From JBHIFB01 sp046760905 (GTDB taxonomy: Bacteria > Gemmatimonadota > CAZMKB01), in the NCBI GenBank assembly GCA_046760905.1, contig JBHIFB010000032.1, positions 1 to 27,082 on the forward strand: a stretch of DNA of 27,082 bases. The letters are read 5' to 3'. Within the stretch, counting starts at the first letter, position 1. Every line of letters starts with the position of its first letter. A program made the translations under genes and the position numbers. Below, one piece after another: positions 15,448-23,889 of this stretch. The notes below the pieces were generated by a model. The model saw nothing but the letters and a program-made list of their open reading frames with translations, made no database searches and was not told the origin of the DNA.

Positions 15448-16200
15448 GTGTCCTTCGAAAGATTTTCTTCCAAATTTCTACAACCCATGAATAATAGCAA
15501 AAAACCCGGCGAAAAGAAATCTCTCATCCCTGTCCTGCGCCACTGTTCTCTCTTCTCAGATTGTGACGAAGAGTCTCTCGAACAGATCATCAGGGTGGCT
15601 CGAGTAAAACATCTGGAAAGAGGCGAGATCTTATTCCTCGAAGGAAGGGATGTGAAAGGATTCTACGTCCTTCTATCGGGCCGGGTGAAGCTTTACAAGT
15701 CCTCGGCTGACGGTAGGGAGCAGATACTTCATCTGATTGCACCATACGAGAGTTTCGCCGAGGCCTCCCTTTTCTCCGGCGAGCACTACCCTGCGACTGC
15801 ATCGGCCCTCGCACCTTCGAAGGTGGTTTTCTTCCCGAAGGACAGTTTCCTGAAACTGCTGGAGAAAGACAGCAGGATTTGCCTGAACATCATTGCGTCT
15901 CTGGCAAAATGGCTCAGGAAGATGACGGCGTTGGCAGCGGAGCTCTCACTTAAAAACGTCGAATCGAGACTTGCCGCTTATATCATCGAGCTCTGCAGGA
16001 AAGGCGGGATCCCATTAGAAGACGGCGCTGAGGTAAAACTTGAAGTGGAGAAGCGTGAGCTTGCCCTCTTGATTGGAACCGTAAGCGAGACGCTATCGAG
16101 GACCCTGAAACGGCTCATCGAGAGGGGACTTATACGGGTGGACGGCAAGGTGATTACCATCATAGACTCAGAGAAATTTTCAGGACTACTCTGGTCTTGA
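15448..16200 (+). CDS. Crp/Fnr family transcriptional regulator
   Basis: A 250-aa regulator with a cyclic-nucleotide-binding-type beta roll (ILFLEGRDVKGFYVLLSGRV, RVKLYKSSADGREQIL), a long dimer helix and a C-terminal HTH. The recognition helix (GTVSETLSRTLKRL) has the Glu-x-x-Ser-Arg pattern used by Fnr-type proteins to read TTGAT-like half sites. It lacks an N-terminal Cys cluster, so it is not an oxygen-sensing iron-sulfur Fnr; the ligand is unknown (Dnr/NnrR- or CooA-like sensors are alternatives). Two starts are possible: GTG 15448 with GAGAAGGG very close, or ATG 15487 without a ribosome site. It may regulate respiration genes such as the cytochrome operon 2.7 kb downstream, but no good site is visible there. 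Its end overlaps the convergent VanZ-like gene by 15 bp. Confidence 0.9.
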   Translation: MSFERFSSKFLQPMNNSKKPGEKKSLIPVLRHCSLFSDCDEESLEQIIRVARVKHLERGEILFLEGRDVKGFYVLLSGRVKLYKSSADGREQILHLIAPYESFAEASLFSGEHYPATASALAPSKVVFFPKDSFLKLLEKDSRICLNIIASLAKWLRKMTALAAELSLKNVESRLAAYIIELCRKGGIPLEDGAEVKLEVEKRELALLIGTVSETLSRTLKRLIERGLIRVDGKVITIIDSEKFSGLLWS

Positions 16201-17298
16201 TGTCAACGATTTTCTGCTGCTAAGTATTAGGAAAGCTCCACAAGAGAGCAGGACTACGATCCACATGCTCCGTTCATCGTACCTCACGATGAGTTCCTGC
16301 GATACTGGACTCCTGTACTTCGAACACATCCTGTCCTTTTCTTCGCAGGTTTCCGTGTTCTCATCGTCCCAGTTGTATAAACTGTGAGTCAGGGTGTTGA
16401 CAAAATACTTTCTCAGGATCTCCTCCTCGCAGCAGCTGACACGGTAGCTCTCATCCTCGAAGTGCCTGTCCCTTCTGAAGATGTGCACTCTCATCTCATA
16501 GAGGAAGGGATCCTTGGTCTGGGCAAGGAATTTCGAGTAGGGGACCTCAAGAGAGGAATCCAGGGCCTCTGCATATTCCTTCCACCTGAGGCTGTCTGTC
16601 TCCATTATCTCTTCCCCTGATAACCTGGAAAAGAAGGTGCCGACCTCCGGATCTTTGATCAGGTAGCCGAAATCGCTCACACGGGATATGAAGAAACCCG
16701 TCGCCAGGCAGTTCATGGATGCCAGGATCCCCACGAGCTTGAAACTCCTCGCCGGAAGACCTTTCAGAAGCCCTTCGGGCATGATCCCTCTCCATAGAAG
16801 CATCTGAACGAGCCCGCCTGAGACTGCATTGAACAGGACGTCCCTGAAAGCTCCCACCCTGTTCGGGAGGAGGAATTGGATGAATTCGTCCACGATCCCG
16901 AGTGAGTAGGTGAGCAGGAAGGAGGCTAAGAAGATGTATGTCTCATTGAAACTCTCACGCAGCGCTCTGTACATGAGAAGGCTCACTATGCCATATTCCA
17001 CGAAATGTATGCTCTCGATCGGCACCTTAAAGGTCCTCTTGATGGCAATCCAGTAAAGGTAGCCAACGAGCAAAAACCAAAAAAGCTGGAGGAGCGGCAG
17101 GCCGCCTTTTTTGCGAAAGGCATGAACAAGTGCGGTGACGAAACCGGCAGTGAGGACGGCCGCTACAAAGAATATAACAGACCGCATGCCAAACCTCTCG
17201 TAAAGGAAATCGCGGATGAGAGGCCCCACAGGAAGGGTGAGCAGTATCACAATAGAGAAGAGTCCGACATGCAACCATTTCCTGGTCTTACTCTGCAT
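16186..17298 (-). CDS. VanZ-like integral membrane protein with extra C-terminal domain
   Basis: A 370-aa membrane protein. Residues 1-175 are a run of hydrophobic helices with the VanZ-family signature: VPIESIHFVEYGIVSLLMYRA, then GIVDEFIQFLLPNRVGAFRDVLFN. VanZ proteins are usually 120-200 aa and of poorly known role (teicoplanin resistance in one case). Here about 150 additional residues follow (LSGEEIMETDSLRWKEYAEA and a Cys-rich CSKYRSPVSQEL region), ending in a last membrane helix (WIVVLLSCGAFLILSS), suggesting a large external loop. It follows the acyl-CoA dehydrogenase by 33 bp on the same strand. No strong ribosome site precedes the ATG. Confidence 0.82.
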   Translation of the reverse strand: MQSKTRKWLHVGLFSIVILLTLPVGPLIRDFLYERFGMRSVIFFVAAVLTAGFVTALVHAFRKKGGLPLLQLFWFLLVGYLYWIAIKRTFKVPIESIHFVEYGIVSLLMYRALRESFNETYIFLASFLLTYSLGIVDEFIQFLLPNRVGAFRDVLFNAVSGGLVQMLLWRGIMPEGLLKGLPARSFKLVGILASMNCLATGFFISRVSDFGYLIKDPEVGTFFSRLSGEEIMETDSLRWKEYAEALDSSLEVPYSKFLAQTKDPFLYEMRVHIFRRDRHFEDESYRVSCCEEEILRKYFVNTLTHSLYNWDDENTETCEEKDRMCSKYRSPVSQELIVRYDERSMWIVVLLSCGAFLILSSRKSLTSRPE

Positions 17299-17331
17299 AT
17301 ATATCTTGATGCCCTTCCTTCCAGGACACTT

Positions 17332-18501
17332 CTAAACGTATGCAGGGATCCCGGTTATTTTTTCACCCACGAGGAGGGTCTGAATGTCATGAGTTCCTTC
17401 ATAAGTATAGACTGATTCGAGATTGCACATGTGGCGCATTACAGGGTAATCATCGCTGATTCCATTCGCACCAAGCACATCACGTGCCATCCTCGCTATC
17501 TTGAGCGCAGCCTCAACGTTATTCCTTTTCGCGAGTGATACGTGGGCATGAGTCGCCTTGCCTTTGTTCTTAAGCCTCCCCAGCTGGAGGGCGAGAAGCT
17601 GCCCCTTTGTGATCTCGCCGAGCATGTACACGAGTTTCCCTTGCACCATCTGGTGAGATGCGATCGGTTTCTCGTCGAACTGCTTCCTCTCGAGGGCATA
17701 GTTCAAGGCGGTATGGTAGCATGACATAGCTGCACCCATCGCACCCCAGGCAATGCCATACCGGGCCTGAGTGAGGCACTGGAGCGCCGCCTTAAGTCCT
17801 TTCGCATCAGGGAGCATATTCTCCGCGGGAACGGGGCAATCCTCGAAGATGAGCTCCGAGGTCACAGAAGCCCGGAGGGAAAGTTTGTTCACTATGTCCC
17901 TGGTAGAGAATCCTTCGGTTCCCTTCTCCACAAGGAATCCCCTGATCCCGTCATCAGTTTGAGCCCAGACAACCGCCACATCAGCGATGCTTCCGTTTGT
18001 TATCCACATCTTCGTTCCATTGAGAATGTAATGGTCGCCACTTTTCACTGCCTTTGTCCTCATACCACCCGGGTTCGATCCAAAGTCGGGTTCCGTGAGG
18101 CCGTAGCAGCCGATCTTCTCTCCGGAGGCAAGCTCGGGAAGCCAGTGGTTTTTCATCTCTTCGGAGCCGAACGTGTGGATCGGATACATGACCAGGGATG
18201 ACTGAACCGAAACGAAGCTCCGGATACCGCTGTCTCCTCTCTCGAGCTCCTGGTTGATGACACCATAGATGACATTACACTTGCTGGGGCAGCCATACCC
18301 CTCGATGTTCGCACCTAAAAATCCAAGCTCACCAAGTGGCCTTACGAGTTCCATAGGGAATATGCCATCCCGGTACCGCTTTTCGATGATAGGGATTACG
18401 CTGTTCTCAACGAATTCCCTCGCGGTGTCCCGTACCATCCTCTCTTCTTCTGTTAGGAGTGAATCTACATCATAGAAATCCACACCATTGAATTTCGTCA
18501 T
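17332..18501 (-). CDS. Glutaryl-CoA dehydrogenase-like acyl-CoA dehydrogenase
   Basis: A 389-aa FAD enzyme that oxidises an acyl-CoA and passes electrons to electron-transfer flavoprotein. It has FGLTEP-like CYGLTEPDFGSNPG, the SVQSSLVMYPI motif, and near the end YEGTHDIQTLLVGEKITG with catalytic Glu368. Residues known in human glutaryl-CoA dehydrogenase line up at nearly the same positions: Glu87, Arg94 and Ser95 (QELERGDSGIRS), Tyr367-Glu368 (human 369-370). This favours glutaryl-CoA (degradation of lysine, tryptophan or aromatics) over a straight-chain substrate. The start is ATG at 18501, 6 bases from AAGGAGG (complement of 18508-18514); a longer start at 18531 is not supported. No other genes of that pathway are in the window. 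Confidence 0.92.
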   Translation of the reverse strand: MTKFNGVDFYDVDSLLTEEERMVRDTAREFVENSVIPIIEKRYRDGIFPMELVRPLGELGFLGANIEGYGCPSKCNVIYGVINQELERGDSGIRSFVSVQSSLVMYPIHTFGSEEMKNHWLPELASGEKIGCYGLTEPDFGSNPGGMRTKAVKSGDHYILNGTKMWITNGSIADVAVVWAQTDDGIRGFLVEKGTEGFSTRDIVNKLSLRASVTSELIFEDCPVPAENMLPDAKGLKAALQCLTQARYGIAWGAMGAAMSCYHTALNYALERKQFDEKPIASHQMVQGKLVYMLGEITKGQLLALQLGRLKNKGKATHAHVSLAKRNNVEAALKIARMARDVLGANGISDDYPVMRHMCNLESVYTYEGTHDIQTLLVGEKITGIPAYV

Positions 18502-18519
18502 ATCTTTCCTCCTTACCGG

Positions 18520-18531
18520 ATGATATATCAT
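18520..18531. promoter_or_regulatory. Perfect 12-bp palindrome upstream of the acyl-CoA dehydrogenase
   Basis: ATGATATATCAT is exactly self-complementary and lies just before the ribosome site of the minus-strand dehydrogenase. It could be an operator for a dimeric regulator, such as a TetR- or FadR-type repressor of fatty- or aromatic-acid genes; no regulator of that kind is encoded nearby. Confidence 0.35.
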
Positions 18532-18559
18532 ATCTGTAAACTAAAATTTTCTATCCAGG

Positions 18560-18583
18560 GAGCATCGAGTGAGATGGATGCTC
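18560..18583. repeat. Inverted repeat in the divergent intergenic region
   Basis: GAGCATC (18560-18566) and GATGCTC (18577-18583) form a 7-bp perfect stem around a 10-base loop, extendable by two weak pairs. It could be an operator or an RNA hairpin in the dehydrogenase leader. There is no T run, so it is not a terminator. Confidence 0.4.
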
Positions 18584-18782
18584 TCAGCTGTCATAAATAT
18601 CGTATAGTCATTTTATGCCTGAGGCGAAAGACCCTTCCAACTATGGAACCACGGCCATCGTCTAAATTAATCACCCTGGTATGGTATTTCAATAACAGTA
18701 CAGGACGGCAACGGATACCCTTCTGGCACTTCGAAGCATGAGGATGTAGATTACATCTGATATGCTCCTTCGGGCAACATGC

Positions 18783-18810
18783 TTGACAAGGAATTCAATT
18801 TATCTATTTT
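18783..18810 (+). promoter_or_regulatory. Candidate sigma-70 promoter for the cytochrome operon
   Basis: TTGACA (18783-18788) is a consensus -35 box; TATTTT (18805-18810) follows after a 16-base spacer, 46 bases before ATG 18857. It is the best promoter-like element upstream of the respiratory genes. Confidence 0.5.
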
Positions 18811-18856
18811 TCTTGAAAATCTTTCATCGGACGCTAAATCATGGTAACGATATCCC

Positions 18857-19354
18857 ATGAGAAGAAGTAGAATTATAATTATGGTTATTATCATCGCGGT
18901 AGCGATACCACTGTTCCTTCGGTGGTACGGCCCATCCTACCATCAGCCAATCAGCTATAATCACATGCTGCATATCGAACAGGGTCTCGAATGCAGCTAT
19001 TGTCACAGATACGTGATGAAGGAGACTTTTGCAACAATACCCGGTATCGAAGTTTGCATGGAATGTCACGAGGAGGCTCTGACGGAGAGCGGTGAGGAGG
19101 AGAAAATAAGGCAGTACGCGGAGGCTGGTACCGAAATACCTTGGATTCAGGTCTATGAAGTACCCGATCATGTCTTCTTCTCACACAGGAGGCACACATC
19201 CGTGGCCGGTATAGCATGTGAGGAGTGTCACGGAGATGTGGAAAACAGGAGAAAGCCTTTTACAAGGGCCCAGGTGAACCTCTCAATGGACTTCTGCATC
19301 GACTGCCACATAAAGAACGGGGCAACCGAGGATTGCGTGGCATGTCATAGATGA
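18857..19354 (+). CDS. Membrane-anchored pentaheme cytochrome c (QrcA/ActA-like)
   Basis: A 165-aa periplasmic cytochrome with an uncleaved N-terminal anchor (RRSRIIIMVIIIAVAIPLFL). It has exactly five CxxCH heme sites: CSYCH 46-50, CMECH 67-71, CEECH 121-125, CIDCH 147-151 and CVACH 160-164. All ten Cys are accounted for, so there are five covalent hemes. Extra His (HMLH, HRRHTS) could serve as distal ligands, in the manner of cytochrome c7/c3-type proteins. Size and heme number match ActA of Alternative Complex III; the gene order matches the Qrc menaquinone reductase, whose QrcA is also multiheme. It begins the operon and would pass electrons between the membrane complex and periplasmic cytochromes. 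No obvious ribosome site beyond weak purines is seen before the ATG. Confidence 0.93.
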   Translation: MRRSRIIIMVIIIAVAIPLFLRWYGPSYHQPISYNHMLHIEQGLECSYCHRYVMKETFATIPGIEVCMECHEEALTESGEEEKIRQYAEAGTEIPWIQVYEVPDHVFFSHRRHTSVAGIACEECHGDVENRRKPFTRAQVNLSMDFCIDCHIKNGATEDCVACHR

Positions 19355-19363
19355 CCGGAGCCT

Positions 19364-21745
19364 ATGAACAGAAGAAAGTTTATCAAATCAACCGGATTTA
19401 GTGCCGCTTTTGCTCTAATCTCGGGAATGGGTGTTCGGGTCGAGAACCTGTTCGCAGCGAGGAAAGCGAGATCCCCAAAGGATCTACTGGAATCCTGGCC
19501 GGTTTCAACGTGTGCTGAGTGTAACGCCGGTTGCGGTATCAAGGTAAGGCTTCTGGGAAGTCGAGTTATCGGAATAAGAGGCAATGAGGATAATCCAGTG
19601 TCGAGGGGGGGACTATGTGCCAGGGGCTTTGCAGGGATTCAGTCTCTTTACAACCCGGACAGATTGAAGGGTCCTCTAATGGCATCGGCGGAGAATGATA
19701 CAAGTCGCTGGAGGGGGGTGTCCTGGGATGAAGCGCTTGGGGCATTGTCCGAGAAGCTGTCGAAAAGAAGGAAGGGCTCCAATTCAATAATGCTTCTCAC
19801 GGGGGATAGAGACAGCCTGACTGTAAGAATTCTCAAGAGGTTTCTATCGAGTCTTGGTTCAGAGGCTGTGCTTTTTTATCCGTGGGGAGACAGCCGAATG
19901 GCTCACCCAGCCGTGCATATCGCCCACGGCATCCAGGAGCCTCTCACATACGATGTGGAGAATGCAACTTATATACTCTCCTTCTCAAGCGACTTCCTCC
20001 AATCCGGATCCTCACACGTGAACCTTTCAAATGCATTCGGAAAGTTCAGGGGAAACGCTTCACGACCAAGAGGGAAATTCGTCCATTTCGATCCACGTCT
20101 CTCGATTACGGCATCAAAGGCTGACGAGTGGATTGCGGTCAAGCCGCAGACAGAGGGCGCAGTCGCTTTAGCGATTGCCAACACTCTGCTCGAAGAGGGG
20201 TTGTATAACAAAAGATTCGTCACTGAGGAGTGCGTGGGCTTCGACGAGTGGGTTGACGAAAGAGGCAATAGGCACCCTGGATTTCGCTCCGTCGTCCTGA
20301 GAGAGTTCTCGCCGCAAAAGGTGTCGGAGGTCTCCGGCGTGAGCACGGAAACGATCATCAAAGTGGCGAGGGAATTTGCGGGATCGTCCAGGCCCCTTTC
20401 GATCGGTTGCGACCGGATTGATTTCTCATACCAGGATCTTTTCACAAGGCTTGCGGTCCATACACTCAACGCCCTCGCAGGCAACATAGACCAGAAGGGA
20501 GGCATCGTCATTCCCAGGAAAATCCCCCCGGGAGATCTCGCAGACACATCCGCATCGATCTCGTCTCCTCCTCAGGGATCTGTGTGGGAGGGAGGAGCCA
20601 TGTTCAGGTTCCCTGTCTCACTTTATGAGACAGATTCGACGCTGGACGCACTTCTCAGCTGGGAACCTCCCGAAGTGCTTTTCATCTATAAAACGAATCC
20701 TCTCTTTACGTCTTCGAGGAAAAAGGAGTGGACCGATTTCATTAAAAAGGCCGGTTTCGTGGTAACTTTTTCCTCTTTCCTGGATGAGACTTCCGCTTGC
20801 GCTCATCTCATCCTGCCTGACAGCCACTACCTCGAGAAATGGAATGCACAATCTGCATGGACCAGCACAGGATACCCGGTATTCAGTGTGAGCGGACCAG
20901 TCATCGAGCCGCTTCACGACACGAGGTGTAGTGGAGATGTAATCATCGAGTTGGCGAAGAGATCAGCCGGTAATGACAAGAACGTTCTCCACTGGAGTAG
21001 CTTCGAGGAAGTAATAAAAGATGAAGCTCGAAAAATCTACAGAGCGAGGAGAGGAGATGTCTTCGGCCCACGCTTTGAAGAAATGTGGGTAAGGCTTCTC
21101 GAGAGGATTGGATGGAGGGCATCCACCTATCCTGACTTTGAGACGTTCTGGAAGAAATGTGTCGAGAAGGGTGGGTGGTGGGATCCAATTTATTATCATG
21201 GGAAGAGGGAAAGGGTCTTCAAAAACAAGTATGGTAAATTCGATTTCGGCATCGATCTGGTGAGGAATAGGGCAAGGCAGCTCGGTACCCTCGAGAGCCT
21301 TTACGCGCTTGATCGCTTCAGGCCTGCAGAGCCGGATGAAGCATATCCCTTCTTATTGCAAATCCACAGCCACTGGCCACTTCTCGCAGCCACGAGCAGC
21401 AATACGCCGTGGTTGATGGAGTTGATGACGTTCCAGCCTGATCAGAGCGGTGAGTGGGGGATGTGGGTTGAGATGAATCCGGAAGATGCAAAGAGGGCGG
21501 ATCTTCACCATAACGACAGAGTAGTGGTCGAAACACCTGGCGGCAGGATATTTGCTACAATCAAGCTTTTCCCAGGGAACCCGGCCGGCACACTGAACCT
21601 GCCGTTTGGACTCGGCCATACCTCCGGAGGGAGGTTTGTAGAAGGAATAGGCTCTAACCCCTCTGAGCTAATTAACTACAAATTCGATCAGCTGACGGGT
21701 ATAGCGATGTGGGATTCAACATTCGCTAGGATCAAGAGAGTATGA
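19364..21745 (+). CDS. Tat-exported molybdopterin-oxidoreductase-family subunit (QrcB/ActB-like)
   Basis: A 793-aa MopB-family protein. A Tat signal starts NRRKFIKSTGFSAAF, then the 4Fe-4S motif C50-x2-C53-x3-C57-x27-C85 (STCAECNAGC, GGLCARGF). Segments such as YDVENATYILSFSSDFLQS, VHFDPRLSITASKADEWIAV and QIHSHWPLL are those of the complex-iron-sulfur-molybdoenzyme fold seen in QrcB and ActB. At the site where active enzymes have a Cys, Sec or Ser metal ligand (about residues 172-185, WGDSRMAHPAVH) there is no Cys; Ser177 is the only candidate. QrcB and ActB are known to lack the Mo cofactor and act as structural or electron-path subunits; this protein probably does too, although a catalytic Psr/Phs-like role is not excluded. 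Starts 9 bp after the cytochrome, with GGAG. Confidence 0.9.
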   Translation: MNRRKFIKSTGFSAAFALISGMGVRVENLFAARKARSPKDLLESWPVSTCAECNAGCGIKVRLLGSRVIGIRGNEDNPVSRGGLCARGFAGIQSLYNPDRLKGPLMASAENDTSRWRGVSWDEALGALSEKLSKRRKGSNSIMLLTGDRDSLTVRILKRFLSSLGSEAVLFYPWGDSRMAHPAVHIAHGIQEPLTYDVENATYILSFSSDFLQSGSSHVNLSNAFGKFRGNASRPRGKFVHFDPRLSITASKADEWIAVKPQTEGAVALAIANTLLEEGLYNKRFVTEECVGFDEWVDERGNRHPGFRSVVLREFSPQKVSEVSGVSTETIIKVAREFAGSSRPLSIGCDRIDFSYQDLFTRLAVHTLNALAGNIDQKGGIVIPRKIPPGDLADTSASISSPPQGSVWEGGAMFRFPVSLYETDSTLDALLSWEPPEVLFIYKTNPLFTSSRKKEWTDFIKKAGFVVTFSSFLDETSACAHLILPDSHYLEKWNAQSAWTSTGYPVFSVSGPVIEPLHDTRCSGDVIIELAKRSAGNDKNVLHWSSFEEVIKDEARKIYRARRGDVFGPRFEEMWVRLLERIGWRASTYPDFETFWKKCVEKGGWWDPIYYHGKRERVFKNKYGKFDFGIDLVRNRARQLGTLESLYALDRFRPAEPDEAYPFLLQIHSHWPLLAATSSNTPWLMELMTFQPDQSGEWGMWVEMNPEDAKRADLHHNDRVVVETPGGRIFATIKLFPGNPAGTLNLPFGLGHTSGGRFVEGIGSNPSELINYKFDQLTGIAMWDSTFARIKRV

Positions 21746-21828
21746 TGGATGAATGATGGCCTCATAGAACAATCGGAGCGAGTCAGGTTCTCAAGAAAAG
21801 GTATAATCAAACAAGGGAGTGACCTATA

Positions 21829-22512
21829 ATGCCGAGATGGGGCATGGTCATCGATATAGACAGTTGTACAGCATGCCAGGCGTGTATCGTTGCCTGCAAA
21901 CTCGAGAACAATATACCATTCATGAGCCCTGAAGAGGCCAGGAAGGGCAGGACCATCAAGTGGATGGATCTTCTCGTGTTCAGTGAAGGTGAGTATCCTG
22001 ATGTTAAGATGAGGAGTATGCCGAGACCCTGCATGATGTGCGATAACCCACCCTGCATCCGTGTATGTCCAGTTGGTGCAACCTACATTAACGAAGAGGG
22101 TCTGGTCGGACAGGTTTACGCAAGATGCATAGGGTGCAGATACTGCATGGCGGCCTGTCCATATACACTGAGATATTTCAACTGGTACGGGCCGGTTTGG
22201 CCCGAGGAGATGAAGCAGGGCCTGAGTCCGGATGTTTCCATCAGGCCGAAGGGTGTAATGGAGAAGTGTTCATTCTGCAGTCACAGATTGATACGGGCCA
22301 GGGACAGGGCGAGGTTTGAGGGGAGGGAGATGGCTGAGGGGGAATACGTTCCGGCCTGTGTGGAGGCCTGTCCAACCGGTGCGATATTTTTCGGTGATCT
22401 CGAGGATCCGGAGAGTGCTGTGTCCAGGCTCGCCCGGAGCCCGAGAGCGTTTCGCCTCATGGAAGATCTCGGAACCCAGCCCAAGGTCTTCTATCTTCGG
22501 GAAGGGGCATAG
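21829..22512 (+). CDS. Four-cluster ferredoxin subunit (QrcC / ActB-C-terminal-like)
   Basis: A 227-aa iron-sulfur protein with 16 Cys in four groups: 13/16/19/23, 68/71/76/80, 100/103/106/110 and 147/150/177/181. This is the full complement for four 4Fe-4S clusters of the DmsB/PsrB/NrfC family. No signal peptide, so it is exported with its Tat partner or stays on the inner face; in Qrc and ACIII it lies on the periplasmic side next to MopB. In Rhodothermus-type ACIII this domain is fused to ActB; here it is a separate gene, as in Qrc. GGGAG lies 9 bases before the ATG, after an 83-bp gap containing TATAAT (21802-21807) without a good -35. It would wire electrons from the NrfD-like subunit toward the cytochrome. 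Confidence 0.93.
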   Translation: MPRWGMVIDIDSCTACQACIVACKLENNIPFMSPEEARKGRTIKWMDLLVFSEGEYPDVKMRSMPRPCMMCDNPPCIRVCPVGATYINEEGLVGQVYARCIGCRYCMAACPYTLRYFNWYGPVWPEEMKQGLSPDVSIRPKGVMEKCSFCSHRLIRARDRARFEGREMAEGEYVPACVEACPTGAIFFGDLEDPESAVSRLARSPRAFRLMEDLGTQPKVFYLREGA

Positions 22513-23889
22513 ATGGTTAAGAAAGAAAACGAAGGATATTCCTACAGTGGACCGGATGAAATATTGATCGCTCCCATCGAAAGATGGGGGAAGGGCTTCA
22601 AGGTGCTCGCTGTCATCCTGGCCTCCATCGTAATTTGGTCTGTTTATGTGTTCTTCTATCAATACAAGCATGGCCTCGGTGTCACCGGACTGAACAGACC
22701 AGTATTCTGGGGGATATATATCACCAACTTCGTCTTTTTCATCGGTATCAGCCACGCCGGTACCCTGATCTCAGCCATACTGCGAATTGCACATGCCGAG
22801 TGGAGAAGGGCGATCACAAGATCTGCCGAAGTGATTACCGTGATGGTACTTTTTTTCGGCGTCGCCAACATAGTCATAGATATGGGAAGACCCGATCGCC
22901 TTATGAACATTCCGCTGCACGGGAGACTGCAGTCACCGCTTTTATGGGACGTACTGAGTGTGGGGACATATCTCATCGCCAGCTCGATATATCTGTATCT
23001 TCCTCTCATACCCGACATCGCTATATTGCGGGATACCGTGAAGAGAAGGAGATGGTTGTATCGAATCCTCGCACTTGGATGGAAAGGTACGCAGAGGCAG
23101 GAACGTATATTGGGAATAGGCATTACCATTGGAGCGATTGTGGTTATACCTATTGCTGTAAGCGTCCATACCGTCGTATCATTTGTATTCGCGATGACGA
23201 TACAGCCGATGTGGCACAGCGCTATCTTCGGGCCGTATTTCGTAGCCGGTGCAATCTTCAGCGGGATTGCCGCACTCATTATCGCCATGGCCATAATCAG
23301 AAGAGCATACCATCTCGAAGATTACCTCAAGCCCATACACTTCAGTCACCTCGGCCTCCTTCTTCTGGTAATGACGCTTCTCTGGCTCTACTTCACCGCT
23401 TCCGAGTTCATTACCACCTATTATGGAGCGGAACCGGCCCACATGAAAGTCTTCTATGAGAAGTTCACGGGCAGGTATGCGCCTCATTTCTGGTTTATGG
23501 TGCTGCTTTGCTTCATCATCCCTTTCATAATTCTTTCGAGGCGCAAATTCAGGACCGTTAAAGGCACAGTAACCGCCTCGATGTCGGTAATAATCGGTAT
23601 GTGGCTCGAGCGCTATGTGATCATAGTACCTTCTCTGATAAATCCCAGACTTCCGTATGCCCGGGGTGTGTACAATCCAAACTGGGTAGAGTTTTCCATC
23701 TTTGCGGGAAGCCTTTCTATGTTCATCCTCCTGTATGCTCTTTTCACGAGGATCTTCCCGATCGTTTCAATATGGGAAATCAGGGAGGGAAGGATCAGTG
23801 CGGTAGAGGAGGTCGAGGAGCGGGTGAAAGAATATATGCCGGGCGAAGGCAGGTTTAAAACCAGCGGGTCTGTGGGGGAAAAGATATGA
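22513..23889 (+). CDS. NrfD/PsrC-family membrane subunit (ActC/QrcD-like)
   Basis: A 458-aa polytopic protein with about ten membrane helices, the quinone-interacting subunit of the complex. It has the quinone-site region FIGISHAGTLISAIL (Ser80-His81), the DMGRPDRLM segment (123-131) and the strongly ActC-like stretch SPLLWDVLSVGTYLI followed by IPDIAILRD. Later come SVHTVVSFVFAM, WHSAIFGPYFVAGAIFSG and MWLERYVIIVPSL. In Alternative Complex III and Qrc this subunit oxidises or reduces menaquinol and is implicated in proton translocation or charge separation. The ATG immediately follows the ferredoxin stop, with GGAAGGGG before it, and its own end overlaps the next ATG by 4 bp. Only one NrfD-type subunit is present (ACIII has two, ActC and ActF). 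Confidence 0.93.
   Translation: MVKKENEGYSYSGPDEILIAPIERWGKGFKVLAVILASIVIWSVYVFFYQYKHGLGVTGLNRPVFWGIYITNFVFFIGISHAGTLISAILRIAHAEWRRAITRSAEVITVMVLFFGVANIVIDMGRPDRLMNIPLHGRLQSPLLWDVLSVGTYLIASSIYLYLPLIPDIAILRDTVKRRRWLYRILALGWKGTQRQERILGIGITIGAIVVIPIAVSVHTVVSFVFAMTIQPMWHSAIFGPYFVAGAIFSGIAALIIAMAIIRRAYHLEDYLKPIHFSHLGLLLLVMTLLWLYFTASEFITTYYGAEPAHMKVFYEKFTGRYAPHFWFMVLLCFIIPFIILSRRKFRTVKGTVTASMSVIIGMWLERYVIIVPSLINPRLPYARGVYNPNWVEFSIFAGSLSMFILLYALFTRIFPIVSIWEIREGRISAVEEVEERVKEYMPGEGRFKTSGSVGEKI

Larger units (their letters stand above)
18502..18856. other. Divergent intergenic region (355 bp), no gene
   Basis: Between the minus-strand dehydrogenase and the plus-strand cytochrome operon. It contains a 12-bp palindrome (18520-18531), an inverted repeat GAGCATC/GATGCTC with a 10-base spacer (18560-18566, 18577-18583) and a promoter-like TTGACA-N16-TATTTT (18783-18810). 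The 73-codon plus-strand frame from 18520 to 18741 has no coding character. I see no RNA gene here. Confidence 0.6.

Noticed and set aside
18783..18798. TTGA-N8-TCAA as a binding site for the Crp/Fnr regulator
   Set aside because: Fnr-type sites are TTGAT-N4-ATCAA, that is TTGA-N6-TCAA; the spacing here is two bases too long, so it is not counted as an operator.
22584..23459. 291-aa plus-strand ORF inside the NrfD-like gene
   Set aside because: Alternate frame of the membrane protein, rich in Arg, His and Cys without domain structure; the 22513 frame is clearly NrfD/ActC-like.
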